Notes: a model not told the origin generated them from the letters alone. DNA of 64,000 nt from Mannheimia glucosida (GCF_046267875.1 NZ_CP176502.1:496001-560000), one strand, 5' to 3'; shown: positions 9,266-17,913, counted from the first letter of the stretch. A program made the numbers and translations.

Positions 9266-9320
9266 AAGCGGTTGAATTTCTCTCATTTTTCGCAAAAAAT
9301 TTGAGAAAGCCAACCGCTTG
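9266..9320 (-). terminator. hairpin between glpQ and the GlpT paralogue
   Basis: Arms AAGCGGTTG (9266-9274) and CAACCGCTT (9311-9319) enclose a second pairing TTTCTC/GAGAAA. It is an uptake-signal pair placed after glpQ. Confidence 0.5.
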
Positions 9321-9336
9321 TCAGGTTAAAAAGAGA

Positions 9337-10410
9337 CTATTTCTGTTTTTTCAAAAACGCTACACCGGTATCAGGGAAATCGGTAAAGACGCCGGTTGCG
9401 CCCGCTTTGTTCAGCAACGCATCGTACATTTCATCAACATTCTGGAAAAAGTCCGGCAGTGCATCTTTACGCACAGTGTATGGGTGAAGTTCCATTTTGT
9501 ACTTCGCCAACTCTTTCACCAACGGTGTGTAAACAATGTTGCCGACTTTGGATTTTTCTTTATCAACCAACATATACCAGCCCGGACCGACACCATCGGC
9601 ATATTTGGCGACTTCTGCCATCGCACCGTCTTTGAACATCCAGTCGTAGTCGTAATTAACCCAGTTGCCGTTTTTATCTTTCTCTTCGGTTTCGTGCCAA
9701 TCGGTGTAGGCAACTAACTGCACCAATTTTACGTCCATTCCCAATTTAGGCAGTAATTCGGTTTTGATCCGTTTCAGCTCGTTGAAATCGAAGGTTTGTA
9801 GATAAACCGGTGAGGTTTTACTGTCGTAGCCGTATTTTTTTAACACTTTTAGGGTTTCAAGTGCAATGTCTTTGCCCTCTTTATGGTGCAACCACGGCGC
9901 TTTGATTTCAGGGTAGATCCCGACTTTTTTGCCGGTCGATTTTTCCAACCCTTGAATAAATTCCAGCTCCTCTTCCAAAGTGTGAATGGTGAAATGGGAC
10001 TGCCACATCGGGAAACGGTTCGGGTAAACCTGTGCCTGCTTGCCGTCTTTCATCTCAAAATTCTCGGTCATTTCTAAACTTTTGATCTCATCAAGCGTGA
10101 AATCAATCACATAATAGCGACCGTCTGCACGTTTACGATCAGGGAATTTTTTCGCGACATCAGTTAAGCCGTCTAAAAAGTGGTCGTGGATCACAATCAG
10201 GCGGTTATCTTTGGTCATTGCAAGATCTTGCTCTAAATAGTCTGCTTGTTGCCCGAATGCTAAGGCTTTGGATTCCAGCGTATGCTCAGGTAAATAACCG
10301 CTTGCACCACGGTGGGCAATCACTAATTTATCTGATTGTTGTGCATAAGCACTCAATGTAATAGTTGACAATGTTAATGCAGCAACCAATGTTTTGAATT
10401 TAAATTTCAT
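9337..10410 (-). CDS. glpQ: periplasmic glycerophosphodiester phosphodiesterase GlpQ
   Basis: Hydrolyses glycerophosphodiesters (for example glycerophosphocholine) to an alcohol and sn-glycerol-3-phosphate, which GlpT then imports. The 357-residue protein opens with a Sec signal peptide, with cleavage likely after AYA (residue 23). The GDPD core follows: HRGASGYLPEHT at 33-44, metal ligands in YLEQD (58-62) and the IHDH pair at 74-77, and EIKAPWLHH further on. There is no lipobox cysteine, so it should be soluble like E. coli GlpQ and unlike the surface lipoprotein D of H. influenzae. It sits downstream of glpT with a hairpin between them. Confidence 0.95.
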   Translation of the reverse strand: MKFKFKTLVAALTLSTITLSAYAQQSDKLVIAHRGASGYLPEHTLESKALAFGQQADYLEQDLAMTKDNRLIVIHDHFLDGLTDVAKKFPDRKRADGRYYVIDFTLDEIKSLEMTENFEMKDGKQAQVYPNRFPMWQSHFTIHTLEEELEFIQGLEKSTGKKVGIYPEIKAPWLHHKEGKDIALETLKVLKKYGYDSKTSPVYLQTFDFNELKRIKTELLPKLGMDVKLVQLVAYTDWHETEEKDKNGNWVNYDYDWMFKDGAMAEVAKYADGVGPGWYMLVDKEKSKVGNIVYTPLVKELAKYKMELHPYTVRKDALPDFFQNVDEMYDALLNKAGATGVFTDFPDTGVAFLKKQK

Positions 10411-10438
10411 AGAATTACCTCATATAGTGTAAAAAATA

Positions 10439-10467
10439 AAAGGAAGAACAAAATGTCCTTCCTTTTG
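10439..10467 (-). terminator. hairpin between glpT and glpQ
   Basis: Stem AAAAGGAAGAAC / GTCCTTCCTTTT with one mismatch. It probably attenuates or processes the glpT-glpQ transcript. Confidence 0.6.
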
Positions 10468-10479
10468 ATAAGTTACGTA

Positions 10480-11925
10480 TTATTTACCATAGCGATCTTC
10501 TAATTTCGCTTTATGTTTGCCTTCTTCAACCATTACGATGAAGGTTAAGAGAATGGCTAATACACCGCCGCCGATCATTACATAGAAACCGCCGTCCCAA
10601 CCGAAGGTATCGGCTGCCCAGCCAACAACTGCTGAGGCTGCAACTGTACCGCCTAAGTAACCGAATAAACCGGTGAAACCTGCTGCTGTACCTGCTGCTT
10701 TTTTCGGTGCAAGTTCAAGGGCGTGTAAACCAATTAACATTACCGGGCCATAGATTAAGAAACCGATGGTGGTCATCAAAATGAAGTCCATTAATTGATA
10801 CGGGTTTTCATACCAAGCATGGCCTGCATATTGTGCAATTTCAGATTCCGGTGTTGCTGGGTTGAGCCAGAACGCAACCACGGCTGCGGTGGTGAGGATC
10901 ATAAAGATGAAACCGGTTAAACCACGTTTACCTTTGAACACTTTGTCAGATACCCAACCACAGAGTAATGTACCCGGAATCGCAGCTAATTCGTAAATGG
11001 TGTATGCCCACGCTGTACCTTTGATGTTGAAGTGTTTCACTTCACCTAAGTAAACCGGAGACCATTTCAATACTCCATAGCGGATTAAGTAAACGAATAC
11101 GTTAGCAATTGCGATGTACCATAACAATTTGTTTTTAAACACATATTTCACAAAAATTTCTTTAGTAGTTAAATCGTGTTCGTAAGTTTTTTCGTTATAG
11201 TCGTCTGGGTAGTCGTTACGCCATTTTTCAACCGGCGGTAAACCGCAAGATTGTGGGGTATCTTTCATTACAAGGTAGATTGGAATAGCTGCGATCATCG
11301 CTGCAATACCCGGGAAGTAAAGGGCTTGTTGCCAAATATCTTTCGCTTTCGCCTCAACACCAAACTCGCTGAAATAGAGCGCACTCGCTAATAGCACCAT
11401 TGCACCCGGCACCATACCACCTAAGTTGTGAGCGGTATTCCAGATAGAAACGATTGTGCCACGTTCAGATTTAGACCACCAGTGAACCATTGTCCGTCCG
11501 CACGGTGGCCAGCCCATACCTTGGAACCAACCGTTTAAGAAGATCATCACCCACATTACCAGAATGCTAGATGTTGCCCAAGGCATTAAGCCCATTAGAG
11601 TCATACATAAACCGGAAAGTAATAAACCAAACGGTAAGAATACTTTCGGGTTAGAGCGGTCAGACATACCTGCCATCACGAATTTTGATAAACCGTAAGC
11701 CAGACCGGCAGCCGTACCAATGACACCAAGATCGGTTTTGGTGTACATACCGGCTTCAATCAAACCTTTTTGTGCTAAGTCGAAGTTAGCACGCACGAAA
11801 TAGTAAGCGGCGTAGCCGAAGAAAATCCCTGCAAACACTTGCCAACGCAAGAATTTATATCTTGCATCAACTTTGTCCGCCGGAAGTTCCGCAATATGCG
11901 GAGCGGGTTTAAATGGACCAAACAT
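10480..11925 (-). CDS. glpT: glycerol-3-phosphate:phosphate antiporter GlpT
   Basis: Imports sn-glycerol-3-phosphate in exchange for phosphate at the inner membrane. The sequence follows E. coli GlpT closely: FGPFKPAPH at the N-terminus, LRWQVFAGIFFGYAAYYF with the substrate-binding arginine shortly after (YFVRANFD), GWFQGMGWPPCGRTMVHWW, and FGYLGGTVAASAVVGW near the end. The ATG at 11925 follows TTGGAGAA; a TTG four codons upstream lies within that ribosome site. The length is 481 residues, longer than E. coli's 452 because of an extra segment around FSEFGVEAKAKDIWQQ and a longer NPATPESEIAQYAGHAWYEN loop. It is transcribed with glpQ, divergent from glpD, with a perfect CRP site about 110 bp upstream. 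Confidence 0.95.
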   Translation of the reverse strand: MFGPFKPAPHIAELPADKVDARYKFLRWQVFAGIFFGYAAYYFVRANFDLAQKGLIEAGMYTKTDLGVIGTAAGLAYGLSKFVMAGMSDRSNPKVFLPFGLLLSGLCMTLMGLMPWATSSILVMWVMIFLNGWFQGMGWPPCGRTMVHWWSKSERGTIVSIWNTAHNLGGMVPGAMVLLASALYFSEFGVEAKAKDIWQQALYFPGIAAMIAAIPIYLVMKDTPQSCGLPPVEKWRNDYPDDYNEKTYEHDLTTKEIFVKYVFKNKLLWYIAIANVFVYLIRYGVLKWSPVYLGEVKHFNIKGTAWAYTIYELAAIPGTLLCGWVSDKVFKGKRGLTGFIFMILTTAAVVAFWLNPATPESEIAQYAGHAWYENPYQLMDFILMTTIGFLIYGPVMLIGLHALELAPKKAAGTAAGFTGLFGYLGGTVAASAVVGWAADTFGWDGGFYVMIGGGVLAILLTFIVMVEEGKHKAKLEDRYGK

Positions 11926-12034
11926 AGTATTCTCCAATATTACTTAGTAAAACCTCTGAATAATTCCTTTTTAGGAAATTAGGGAAGCAATAATAAATGA
12001 AAATAAAAAATGACAAAGTTATTTTTTATAAAAA

Positions 12035-12050
12035 TGTGATTCATTTCACA
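12035..12050. promoter_or_regulatory. CRP site in the glpT/glpD region
   Basis: TGTGATTCATTTCACA, a perfect TGTGA-N6-TCACA palindrome. It lies 110 bp from glpT and 235 bp from glpD, so glpT is the more likely target. Confidence 0.85.
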
Positions 12051-12175
12051 AAAAATTTACCTTAAGTTATAAAAAAATGATTGAAAAAGAAAATTAAATA
12101 TCAGCCTCTCTAGCGATAAAATGTTCTTCCTATGTGAAGAGGAATAGCCATAAAAAGCACAATATAGAAATATTT

Positions 12176-12191
12176 TGTGACATAGATCTAA
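12176..12191 (+). promoter_or_regulatory. possible second CRP site, glpD side
   Basis: TGTGACATAGATCTAA keeps the left CRP half-site, with a weak right half. It lies about 95 bp before glpD. Confidence 0.4.
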
Positions 12192-12254
12192 TTTTTAAAC
12201 AAATGTCTTTGAAGTCATTTTGTTTTCGTTTATGCTAATTAAGTAATGATTAAA

Positions 12255-12270
12255 TGTTCTAATTCGAGCA
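12255..12270. promoter_or_regulatory. possible GlpR operator before glpD
   Basis: TGTTCTAATTCGAGCA matches the E. coli GlpR consensus TGTTCGWTAWCGAACA at most positions. It sits just upstream of the glpD ribosome-binding site, where a bound repressor would block transcription. Confidence 0.45.
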
Positions 12271-12284
12271 AAAGGAGCAAAAAA

Positions 12285-13880
12285 ATGCAAAGACATGAAC
12301 AGCTAGCTCAAGTGCAACAAACGCAAAAATGGGATTTTATTATTATTGGTGGTGGTGCAAGTGGTTTAGGAATTGCGGTAGATACTGCTTCACGTGGTTA
12401 TAAAACCTTATTATTAGAAAGCCATGACTTTGCGAAAGGTACATCGAGCCGAAGCACAAAATTAGTCCACGGTGGCGTTCGCTATCTTGCAAATGGCGAT
12501 GTTGCACTCGTGAGAGAAGCATTGCGTGAACGCGGTCGCTTAGCTAAAAATGCCGCTCACTTATTTAAAAACCAAAGCTTTATTATTCCAAACTACAAAT
12601 TTAAGGACTGTGTAATGTATCGCGTTGGTTTGGGCTTATACGATATGCTTTCAGGCAACCTGAGTTTAGGAAAGACTGAAAACATCAGTAAAACTGAAGC
12701 AAAAAGACGTTTACCAACCTTAAATGATACTGGTTTACGTACAGGCACTGTTTATCAAGATGGGCAATTTGATGATTCACGGCTTGCAGTGAATATGGCA
12801 CAAACGGTAGTAGAGCACGGCGGTACAGTACTAAATCACGCCAAAGTGACTTCACTGCACAAAACGCCACAAGGCAAAATTGATGGGGTGACTTTCTACG
12901 ATGAACTCAATCAACAAGAACATACTGTTTTCGGCACTGCGGTGATTAACGCAACCGGCGTATTTATGAATGATATTTTAAGTATGGATCACGGTAGCAC
13001 GAAAAAATTTGTCGTACCAAGCCAAGGGATTCACTTAGTATTAGATAAATCATTCTTACCAAGTAATGATGCGTTAATGATTCCAAAAACCTCTGACGGA
13101 CGAGTGTTATTTGCTGTACCTTGGCACGAAGTGTTAGTCGTAGGGACAACAGATACTCTGATTGAAAATCCTTCTTATGAGCCAATTCCATTGGAACAAG
13201 AGGTGAACTTTATTTTAGAGACAGCCGCACAATATCTGACAAAAAAACCAACTCGTGATGATGTAAGAGCAGTCTTTGCCGGTCAACGTCCACTTGCGGC
13301 ACCGGAAAAAGAAGGTCAAAGCACTAAAGAAGTATCTCGTAGCCACAAAGTTCTCACCGATGCAACCAGCGGTTTGATTACGATTACAGGTGGTAAATGG
13401 ACAACTTATCGTCAAATGGCGGAAGATACCGTAGAAGAAGCGTTAAAAGTCCACTCTGAACTAGGCAATAAACCTTGTGTGACCGTCAACTTACCTATTC
13501 ACGGTAATATTCCGGCAACACAAGTGAATCTACAAGATCATCTATATGTATATGGTTCAGATATTCCACAGTTACGCGCCTTAATGACTGAGACCCCGGA
13601 ATATGCACAAAAAATCCATCCGAGACTAGATTATACCGTTGCAGAAGTGATCTGGGCAGTTCGCCACGAAATGGCACAAACGGTTGAGGATGTATTAGCT
13701 CGCCGTGTTCGTTTGCTCTTCACTGATGCGAGAGCGGCGATTGATAGTGCAGCAAAAGTGGCTGCCATTATGGCAAAAGAATTAGGTAAAGATGAAGTAT
13801 GGCAACAACAGCAAGTAACACAATTCCTTGATGTCGCCAGAAACTACTTATTAGTAGATTATCAGCCACAAGCAATCTAA
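12285..13880 (+). CDS. glpD: FAD-dependent glycerol-3-phosphate dehydrogenase (GlpD/GlpO type)
   Basis: Oxidises sn-glycerol-3-phosphate to dihydroxyacetone phosphate with FAD at the membrane surface. The start at 12285 is preceded by AAAGGAGC at good spacing, giving 531 residues. The FAD motif FIIIGGGASGLGIAVD is at about 18-33, followed by SSRSTKLVHGGVRYL, a hallmark of the family. ITGGKWTTYRQMAEDTVE (about 370-387) and the C-terminal DAO_C helical domain with AEVIWAVRHEMAQTVEDVLARR complete it. It is the single-subunit enzyme rather than GlpABC. Whether the electron acceptor is quinone or oxygen is not shown by sequence. It diverges from glpT, so uptake and oxidation share a control region. 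Confidence 0.93.
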   Translation: MQRHEQLAQVQQTQKWDFIIIGGGASGLGIAVDTASRGYKTLLLESHDFAKGTSSRSTKLVHGGVRYLANGDVALVREALRERGRLAKNAAHLFKNQSFIIPNYKFKDCVMYRVGLGLYDMLSGNLSLGKTENISKTEAKRRLPTLNDTGLRTGTVYQDGQFDDSRLAVNMAQTVVEHGGTVLNHAKVTSLHKTPQGKIDGVTFYDELNQQEHTVFGTAVINATGVFMNDILSMDHGSTKKFVVPSQGIHLVLDKSFLPSNDALMIPKTSDGRVLFAVPWHEVLVVGTTDTLIENPSYEPIPLEQEVNFILETAAQYLTKKPTRDDVRAVFAGQRPLAAPEKEGQSTKEVSRSHKVLTDATSGLITITGGKWTTYRQMAEDTVEEALKVHSELGNKPCVTVNLPIHGNIPATQVNLQDHLYVYGSDIPQLRALMTETPEYAQKIHPRLDYTVAEVIWAVRHEMAQTVEDVLARRVRLLFTDARAAIDSAAKVAAIMAKELGKDEVWQQQQVTQFLDVARNYLLVDYQPQAI

Positions 13881-13893
13881 ATTGTGCTAACTA

Positions 13894-13966
13894 ACAAGCG
13901 GTTAAAATCGATAAAAATATTGCAATTACATCATTTGCAACTTTTTAAACCATTTTAACCGCTTGT
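13894..13966. terminator. long uptake-signal inverted repeat between glpD and yqjK
   Basis: Perfect 15-bp arms ACAAGCGGTTAAAAT (13894-13908) and its complement (13952-13966), with an inner TTGCAA pairing. It serves converging genes, and the right arm lies inside the 3' end of the yqjK-like gene. Confidence 0.65.
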
Positions 13967-14259
13967 ATATGAGCTATCATCTCTTTTATGTTTCTGTTTC
14001 TGTTGTATAAAAAGAATGCTGTTAACCCCAATACAGAAAAGCTAATTCCTTTCATACTCAATAATCTTTTTACCAAAAAATCTAATGCAATGGTTTTAAC
14101 TGCCGGTGAATTGACCAGTGCAAGCCCTGTTTGTTTCACTTGTTTAAAAGGCTGCATAATCTCGTTTTTGGTTTTATTGGTTTCCGCTTTAAATCGCATT
14201 CTAAGTGCATTACCTTTTAGAATTAGAAGTTCCTTTTCGGTTAATTTAAGCTCTTCCAT
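13945..14259 (-). CDS. small YqjK-like membrane-associated protein
   Basis: The product is about 104 residues from the ATG at 14259, which has GGAG nine bases upstream; an ATG at 14274 is the alternative. One hydrophobic stretch, SFSVLGLTAFFLYNR, lies near residues 73-87, with charged ends. The stop of the preceding YqjE-like gene is one base from the start, so the two are translationally linked. Position and size match yqjK of the E. coli yqjCDEK cluster; direct sequence similarity is not decisive. Its last codons lie in an uptake-signal repeat. Confidence 0.6.
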   Translation of the reverse strand: MEELKLTEKELLILKGNALRMRFKAETNKTKNEIMQPFKQVKQTGLALVNSPAVKTIALDFLVKRLLSMKGISFSVLGLTAFFLYNRNRNIKEMIAHIQAVKMV

Positions 14260-14260
14260 T

Positions 14261-14656
14261 TTAATGTTCTCCATTCTGTTTCAAAGTTAAAGCACTCTTA
14301 AATGCGGCAATATCTAATTTTAGCTCGGTTAATGTACTTTGCATAAAATGGCGTTGTTTTTTCAAGGCAGAAAGTATCATCACTCCGCAAATAATCACAG
14401 CAATAAACATAATAATGGCAATAGAAAAGAATACTTTAACTTTCTGTTCGGGTAACAAATAATTATCTAAACCAAATAATAAACTAACAAAAGAAACTAA
14501 TAAAAATATAAAAGCCAATAAGATAAATATAAGCACTGAAATTAATTGATTTTTTTGCTCATTAATTTCAATTCTTGCCATCTCACCACGCACTTGAGCT
14601 ATTTCCAATAATGTAATGAGACTATTTTTAAATCCGGATTTAATATTATCTAACAT
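14261..14656 (-). CDS. yqjE: YqjE-like (phage holin superfamily III/DUF1469) inner-membrane protein
   Basis: The protein is 131 residues from the ATG at 14656, which has AAGGA at nine bases; the ATG three codons earlier touches that site and is unlikely. An amphipathic N-terminus is followed by two hydrophobic spans at about 38-62 and 74-97, then a charged tail. This is the usual YqjE/DUF1469 topology, with an EINEQKNQL motif before the first span. Despite the family name it is not a phage gene here: its neighbours are YqjD- and YqjK-like proteins. In E. coli the cluster is RpoS-dependent and YqjD ties ribosomes to the membrane. The role of YqjE is not known. Confidence 0.75.
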   Translation of the reverse strand: MLDNIKSGFKNSLITLLEIAQVRGEMARIEINEQKNQLISVLIFILLAFIFLLVSFVSLLFGLDNYLLPEQKVKVFFSIAIIMFIAVIICGVMILSALKKQRHFMQSTLTELKLDIAAFKSALTLKQNGEH

Positions 14657-14735
14657 TATAACCATTCCTTATATTAAATAATAAGCCACACCATATATGG
14701 CGTGGCTTAATGACTTAATGACGAATTACAGATAA

Positions 14736-15047
14736 TTATCTTCTAGAAATTAAAACACCTAATAATAACCCGACCACACCGGCAACTGTAATTGCTTTAT
14801 ACGGGTTATCTTGAACTAAGGTATCAGTTTGTTTAACTACAGTTCTTGCACTATCAACGGTATCATCTTTTAATGTTGCAAAACGATCTTTTACATCATC
14901 AAACTGTTTTGCTAATTTATCTTTTAACTTTTTATATTCTTCCGTAGAAGAATCAGATGTTTCATTAAATAATTCCTCTGCATTTTTCAAAATATCGCGA
15001 ATCTCGTTTGTTAACTCTTCACGTTTTGCATCTAAGCTTTTAGCCAT
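14736..15047 (-). CDS. yqjD: ElaB/YqjD/DUF883 family tail-anchored protein
   Basis: The 103-residue protein has a long charged, helix-forming N-terminal part and a C-terminal hydrophobic anchor (about 85-101: VAGVVGLLLGVLI) ending in SRR. This is the ElaB/YqjD layout. E. coli members bind ribosomes with the N-terminus and the inner membrane with the tail during stationary phase. The ATG follows AAGGAGAG. It is the first gene of a three-gene minus-strand unit with the YqjE- and YqjK-like genes, 80 bp upstream of yqjE. Family is well supported; the ribosome role here is by analogy. Confidence 0.85.
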   Translation of the reverse strand: MAKSLDAKREELTNEIRDILKNAEELFNETSDSSTEEYKKLKDKLAKQFDDVKDRFATLKDDTVDSARTVVKQTDTLVQDNPYKAITVAGVVGLLLGVLISRR

Positions 15048-15256
15048 AACTGCTCTCCTTATTTAATTAAACGTAATCTATAAAAATAAAACATAATTGA
15101 TTTATGTTTCATTATTAAAATACAGCCCACATTTAATAATGTCAACCTTTAATTTGAAGATTATTTAATTAAATTCATAAATTAAATAAACAAAAAAGCA
15201 GTAATTTTTGCAAAAAAGTAACCAAATATTACCGCTTGTAAAAGCATAAATTCAGG

Positions 15257-16714
15257 TTAAATCATTGTATTTAATGCTTCAGTTAATTTTTGGTAACGCT
15301 GATATTTCGTCTGATAAGCCGCATAATTTTCCGGATTTGGCTCAAACACCTGCATTTCATTATTTAGGGCTTGAATTTGGCTTATATCCAGCCCAACCCC
15401 TTGCATTGCCATTAATGCCGCACCCAAGCAGCCGGTTTCTTCCACTTGTGGAACTTCAAGCCGCATTCCGGTTAAATCGGCCAACATTTGCATCCAAACT
15501 TTAGATTTCACCGGTCCACCGGTAACTCGCAACACATCAGCCTTTGGAAAGCGGATAAACATACGGTTTAAATGGGTCATCAAGCTAAACAACACGCCTT
15601 CGTAAATTGCCTGCAAGAGATGGGCTTGGGTATGGTGGGCTTGCATACCATAGAAACCGGCTTGCATTCCTAAGCCTGCATTTGAGCCATACAGAAACGG
15701 CACAAACAGCACCGAGCTTGCCGCCGGCGGTAATTTAGCAATCTCTTGGTTAATTTCTGCATAATCGAGTTTCCACTGCTTCATAAACCACTCTAAATTA
15801 CCGGCAGAAGTCGGGCTTGCCTCGTGGACGATAAATTTCCCCGCCTCTGCATAACGCCCATAAACAAAAGGTAACTCTTGGCTTGCATCAATATTATCGG
15901 TAATGCCGCTCACCACTGACCAAGTTCCCAGCACCGCATTGAGTTTGGTTTCATCATCTAAATTGGCACAACGAGCGGTAGAAACCACATCGAATAACCC
16001 ACCCACCACCGGAGTACCTACCGCTAAACCGGTTAATTTGGCAGCATCTTCAGTCACATATCCTGCAATTTTATTTGGCTCAATCACCGATGGTAATTTC
16101 TCCAACACATCCGGCATTCCCAATAAATCGGCTAACTGTTGGTCGTATTCGCCTTTTTCCATATTGTAAAGATTGCTTTCGGAAATGTTGGTCTCTTCGC
16201 AATGCAACTCACCGGTTAAGCAAAAACGCAAATAGTCGTGCGACATCAAGACTGCCCCTGTTTGTGCATAACGCTCCGGCTCGTTTTGTTGCACCCACTT
16301 CAAGATAGAAACCGGGTGACCTGTCCATAAGGTTTGGCGGGTAATCGGGTAAAGTTTTTGCGGAATGCCTTCAGTCTGCCACTGTTTAACAATCTCAAGC
16401 GAGCGTTGGTCGGAAGATAAAATCGCCCGGCCAAGCGGCTGATTCTGCTTATCTAACAAAAACGCCCCTTTGCCTTGTGCAGAAATGCCCACCCCCTTGA
16501 TATCAGAAGGGCTAACACCGCTTTTTTCAATCGTTAGCCGCACTACTTCCGCACACACCGCCCACAGCTGCGACATATCACGCTCGGCATAACCAGCATG
16601 TTCGCTGATTACCGAAACATTTTCACGATGAAGGGCTTGAATATTACCTTGTGTATCAAAAAGAGCGGCTTTGATAAAAGTCCCGCCACAGTCAATGCCG
16701 AGAGTGTAGTTCAT
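15257..16714 (-). CDS. lyxK: L-xylulose kinase (FGGY family)
   Basis: FGGY carbohydrate kinase of 485 residues, forming L-xylulose-5-phosphate with ATP. The N-terminal phosphate motif DCGGTFIKAALFD is at about 9-21, GISAQGKGAFLLD at about 96-108, and the C-terminal ATP-site motif RVTGGPVKSKVWMQMLADL near 400. Its place at the end of yiaK-yiaL-yiaM-yiaN-yiaO matches lyxK in E. coli and H. influenzae. The downstream sgbH, sgbU and sgbE genes that would convert L-xylulose-5-phosphate to D-xylulose-5-phosphate are not here; the yqjD unit follows instead. Substrate is assigned by sequence and context. Confidence 0.88.
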   Translation of the reverse strand: MNYTLGIDCGGTFIKAALFDTQGNIQALHRENVSVISEHAGYAERDMSQLWAVCAEVVRLTIEKSGVSPSDIKGVGISAQGKGAFLLDKQNQPLGRAILSSDQRSLEIVKQWQTEGIPQKLYPITRQTLWTGHPVSILKWVQQNEPERYAQTGAVLMSHDYLRFCLTGELHCEETNISESNLYNMEKGEYDQQLADLLGMPDVLEKLPSVIEPNKIAGYVTEDAAKLTGLAVGTPVVGGLFDVVSTARCANLDDETKLNAVLGTWSVVSGITDNIDASQELPFVYGRYAEAGKFIVHEASPTSAGNLEWFMKQWKLDYAEINQEIAKLPPAASSVLFVPFLYGSNAGLGMQAGFYGMQAHHTQAHLLQAIYEGVLFSLMTHLNRMFIRFPKADVLRVTGGPVKSKVWMQMLADLTGMRLEVPQVEETGCLGAALMAMQGVGLDISQIQALNNEMQVFEPNPENYAAYQTKYQRYQKLTEALNTMI

Positions 16715-16744
16715 TTTTATTTTCCTTTAGCAGTTTAAAGGTAA

Positions 16745-16789
16745 CAAGCGGTCTGATTTTGCAAAAAAATTGCAATTTCTTACCGCTTG
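16745..16789 (-). terminator. uptake-signal hairpin between yiaO and lyxK
   Basis: Arms CAAGCGGT and ACCGCTTG with an inner TTGCAA pairing lie in the gap between two genes of one operon. It may lower lyxK expression relative to the transporter. Confidence 0.45.
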
Positions 16790-16838
16790 CCAGATTTATT
16801 GACAAACCCCTACACAAGGGGCTTCGATTAACAATAGA

Positions 16839-17825
16839 TTACTGTGCTAACGCATCTACTTTTTTCAATAATTCATCGCCGTGTTTTTCCACGAAGGCTT
16901 TACGGACTTCCGCTTCAATCGCCGCTTTGAACGGGGCGTTATCGACTTGTTCGATCACTTCGATACCTTGTTTGCGTAATTTTTCGATGATCTCTTTTTC
17001 GTTTTTCACGTTGAGATCACGTTGGAATTGGCCGGCTTCTTTTGCTGCTTCAACCAATGCGGTTTGTAATTCAGGAGCTAAGCCGTCAAACTTGGCTTTG
17101 TTCATCACCACGATTAACGGGGTGTAGCCGTGGTTGGTTAAACTTAAATGTTTTTGTACTTCAAACAGTTTTGCCGACCAGAAAATGCCGATTGGGTGTT
17201 CTTGGGCATCAACGGCACGGGTTTCTAATGCGGTGTAAAGCTCAGAAAGTGGCATTGGCACTGGGTTGCCGCCTAGTAAGGTGAAGGCTTGAATGTACAT
17301 CGGGTTTTGGTTGGTGCGGACTTTTAAACCTTTGATGTCTTCCGGCTTGGTTACAGGGTGTTTTGAGTTGGAGAAAGCACGGAAGCCAACGTCCCAGAAG
17401 GCTAAACCTTTTAAGCCTTGAGCCTCTAAATCTTTTAATAAGCCTTGACCAACTTCGCCGTCTAATACTTTGTAAACGTGTTCACGATCTTTAAAAATAA
17501 ACGGAATATCAATCACATTCAGTTTTGGCTCTAAGCCAGTGAAGTTTGGTGAGCCGGACATTTCAATGTCGATGGTGCCGCCACGCACACCGCTGATCAT
17601 CGTTTGAGCATTACCTAAGGTGCTGTCCGGAAACAGTTTTAATTTAATTTCACCTTTGGTTTTTGCTGCCAATAATTCATCGAATTTTTTGGCGGCGATG
17701 TGTTGGGTATCGGAACGTGGGGCTTCATAACCGAAACGTAGCGAGGTTTCTGCCATTGCAGAGCCACTCATGACTGCCACGCCTGCCACTAATGCTGCTA
17801 AGGTTTTTAAATTAAATAATTTCAT
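16839..17825 (-). CDS. yiaO: TRAP transporter periplasmic binding protein (YiaO/DctP)
   Basis: Periplasmic solute receptor of a DctP-type TRAP system, 328 residues. The signal peptide ends near MSGSAMA (residue 25). The mature part shows the DctP fold signatures: GGTIDIEMSG, the substrate carboxylate-binding region FWDVGFRAFSNSKHPVTKPEDIKGLKVRTN... around 143-172, and TALETRAVDAQEHPIG. In E. coli the YiaMNO system takes up L-xylulose and 2,3-diketo-L-gulonate. An AGGAGA site precedes the ATG. It follows yiaN with a 103-bp spacer that contains another hairpin, as is common for abundant receptors. Confidence 0.92.
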   Translation of the reverse strand: MKLFNLKTLAALVAGVAVMSGSAMAETSLRFGYEAPRSDTQHIAAKKFDELLAAKTKGEIKLKLFPDSTLGNAQTMISGVRGGTIDIEMSGSPNFTGLEPKLNVIDIPFIFKDREHVYKVLDGEVGQGLLKDLEAQGLKGLAFWDVGFRAFSNSKHPVTKPEDIKGLKVRTNQNPMYIQAFTLLGGNPVPMPLSELYTALETRAVDAQEHPIGIFWSAKLFEVQKHLSLTNHGYTPLIVVMNKAKFDGLAPELQTALVEAAKEAGQFQRDLNVKNEKEIIEKLRKQGIEVIEQVDNAPFKAAIEAEVRKAFVEKHGDELLKKVDALAQ

Positions 17826-17855
17826 AGGGTTCTCCTGTGATTAAAAATTGAGTTG

Positions 17856-17913
17856 CAAGCGGTCTGTTTTGCCAAAAAAAATTTGCAAATTTTTGCGTCA
17901 ATTTGACCGCTTG
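17856..17913 (-). terminator. uptake-signal hairpin between yiaN and yiaO
   Basis: Arms CAAGCGGTC (17856-17864) and GACCGCTTG (17905-17913) with an inner TTTGCAAA-like pairing. It lies inside the operon, so it is probably an attenuator or RNA-processing point. Confidence 0.45.

Larger units (their letters stand above)
11926..12284. promoter_or_regulatory. divergent glpT/glpD control region
   Basis: This 359-bp AT-rich gap holds promoters for glpT (minus) and glpD (plus). It contains two CRP-like sites and one GlpR-like operator, listed separately. No ORF of note was seen. Confidence 0.7.

Noticed and set aside
9301..9717. 138-codon open frame antisense to the 3' part of glpQ
   Set aside because: It lies opposite conserved GlpQ coding sequence and resembles no family.
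14261..14656. Prophage remnant, because the family name is phage holin
   Set aside because: Neighbours are YqjD- and YqjK-like genes as in the E. coli yqj cluster; no other phage genes are present.
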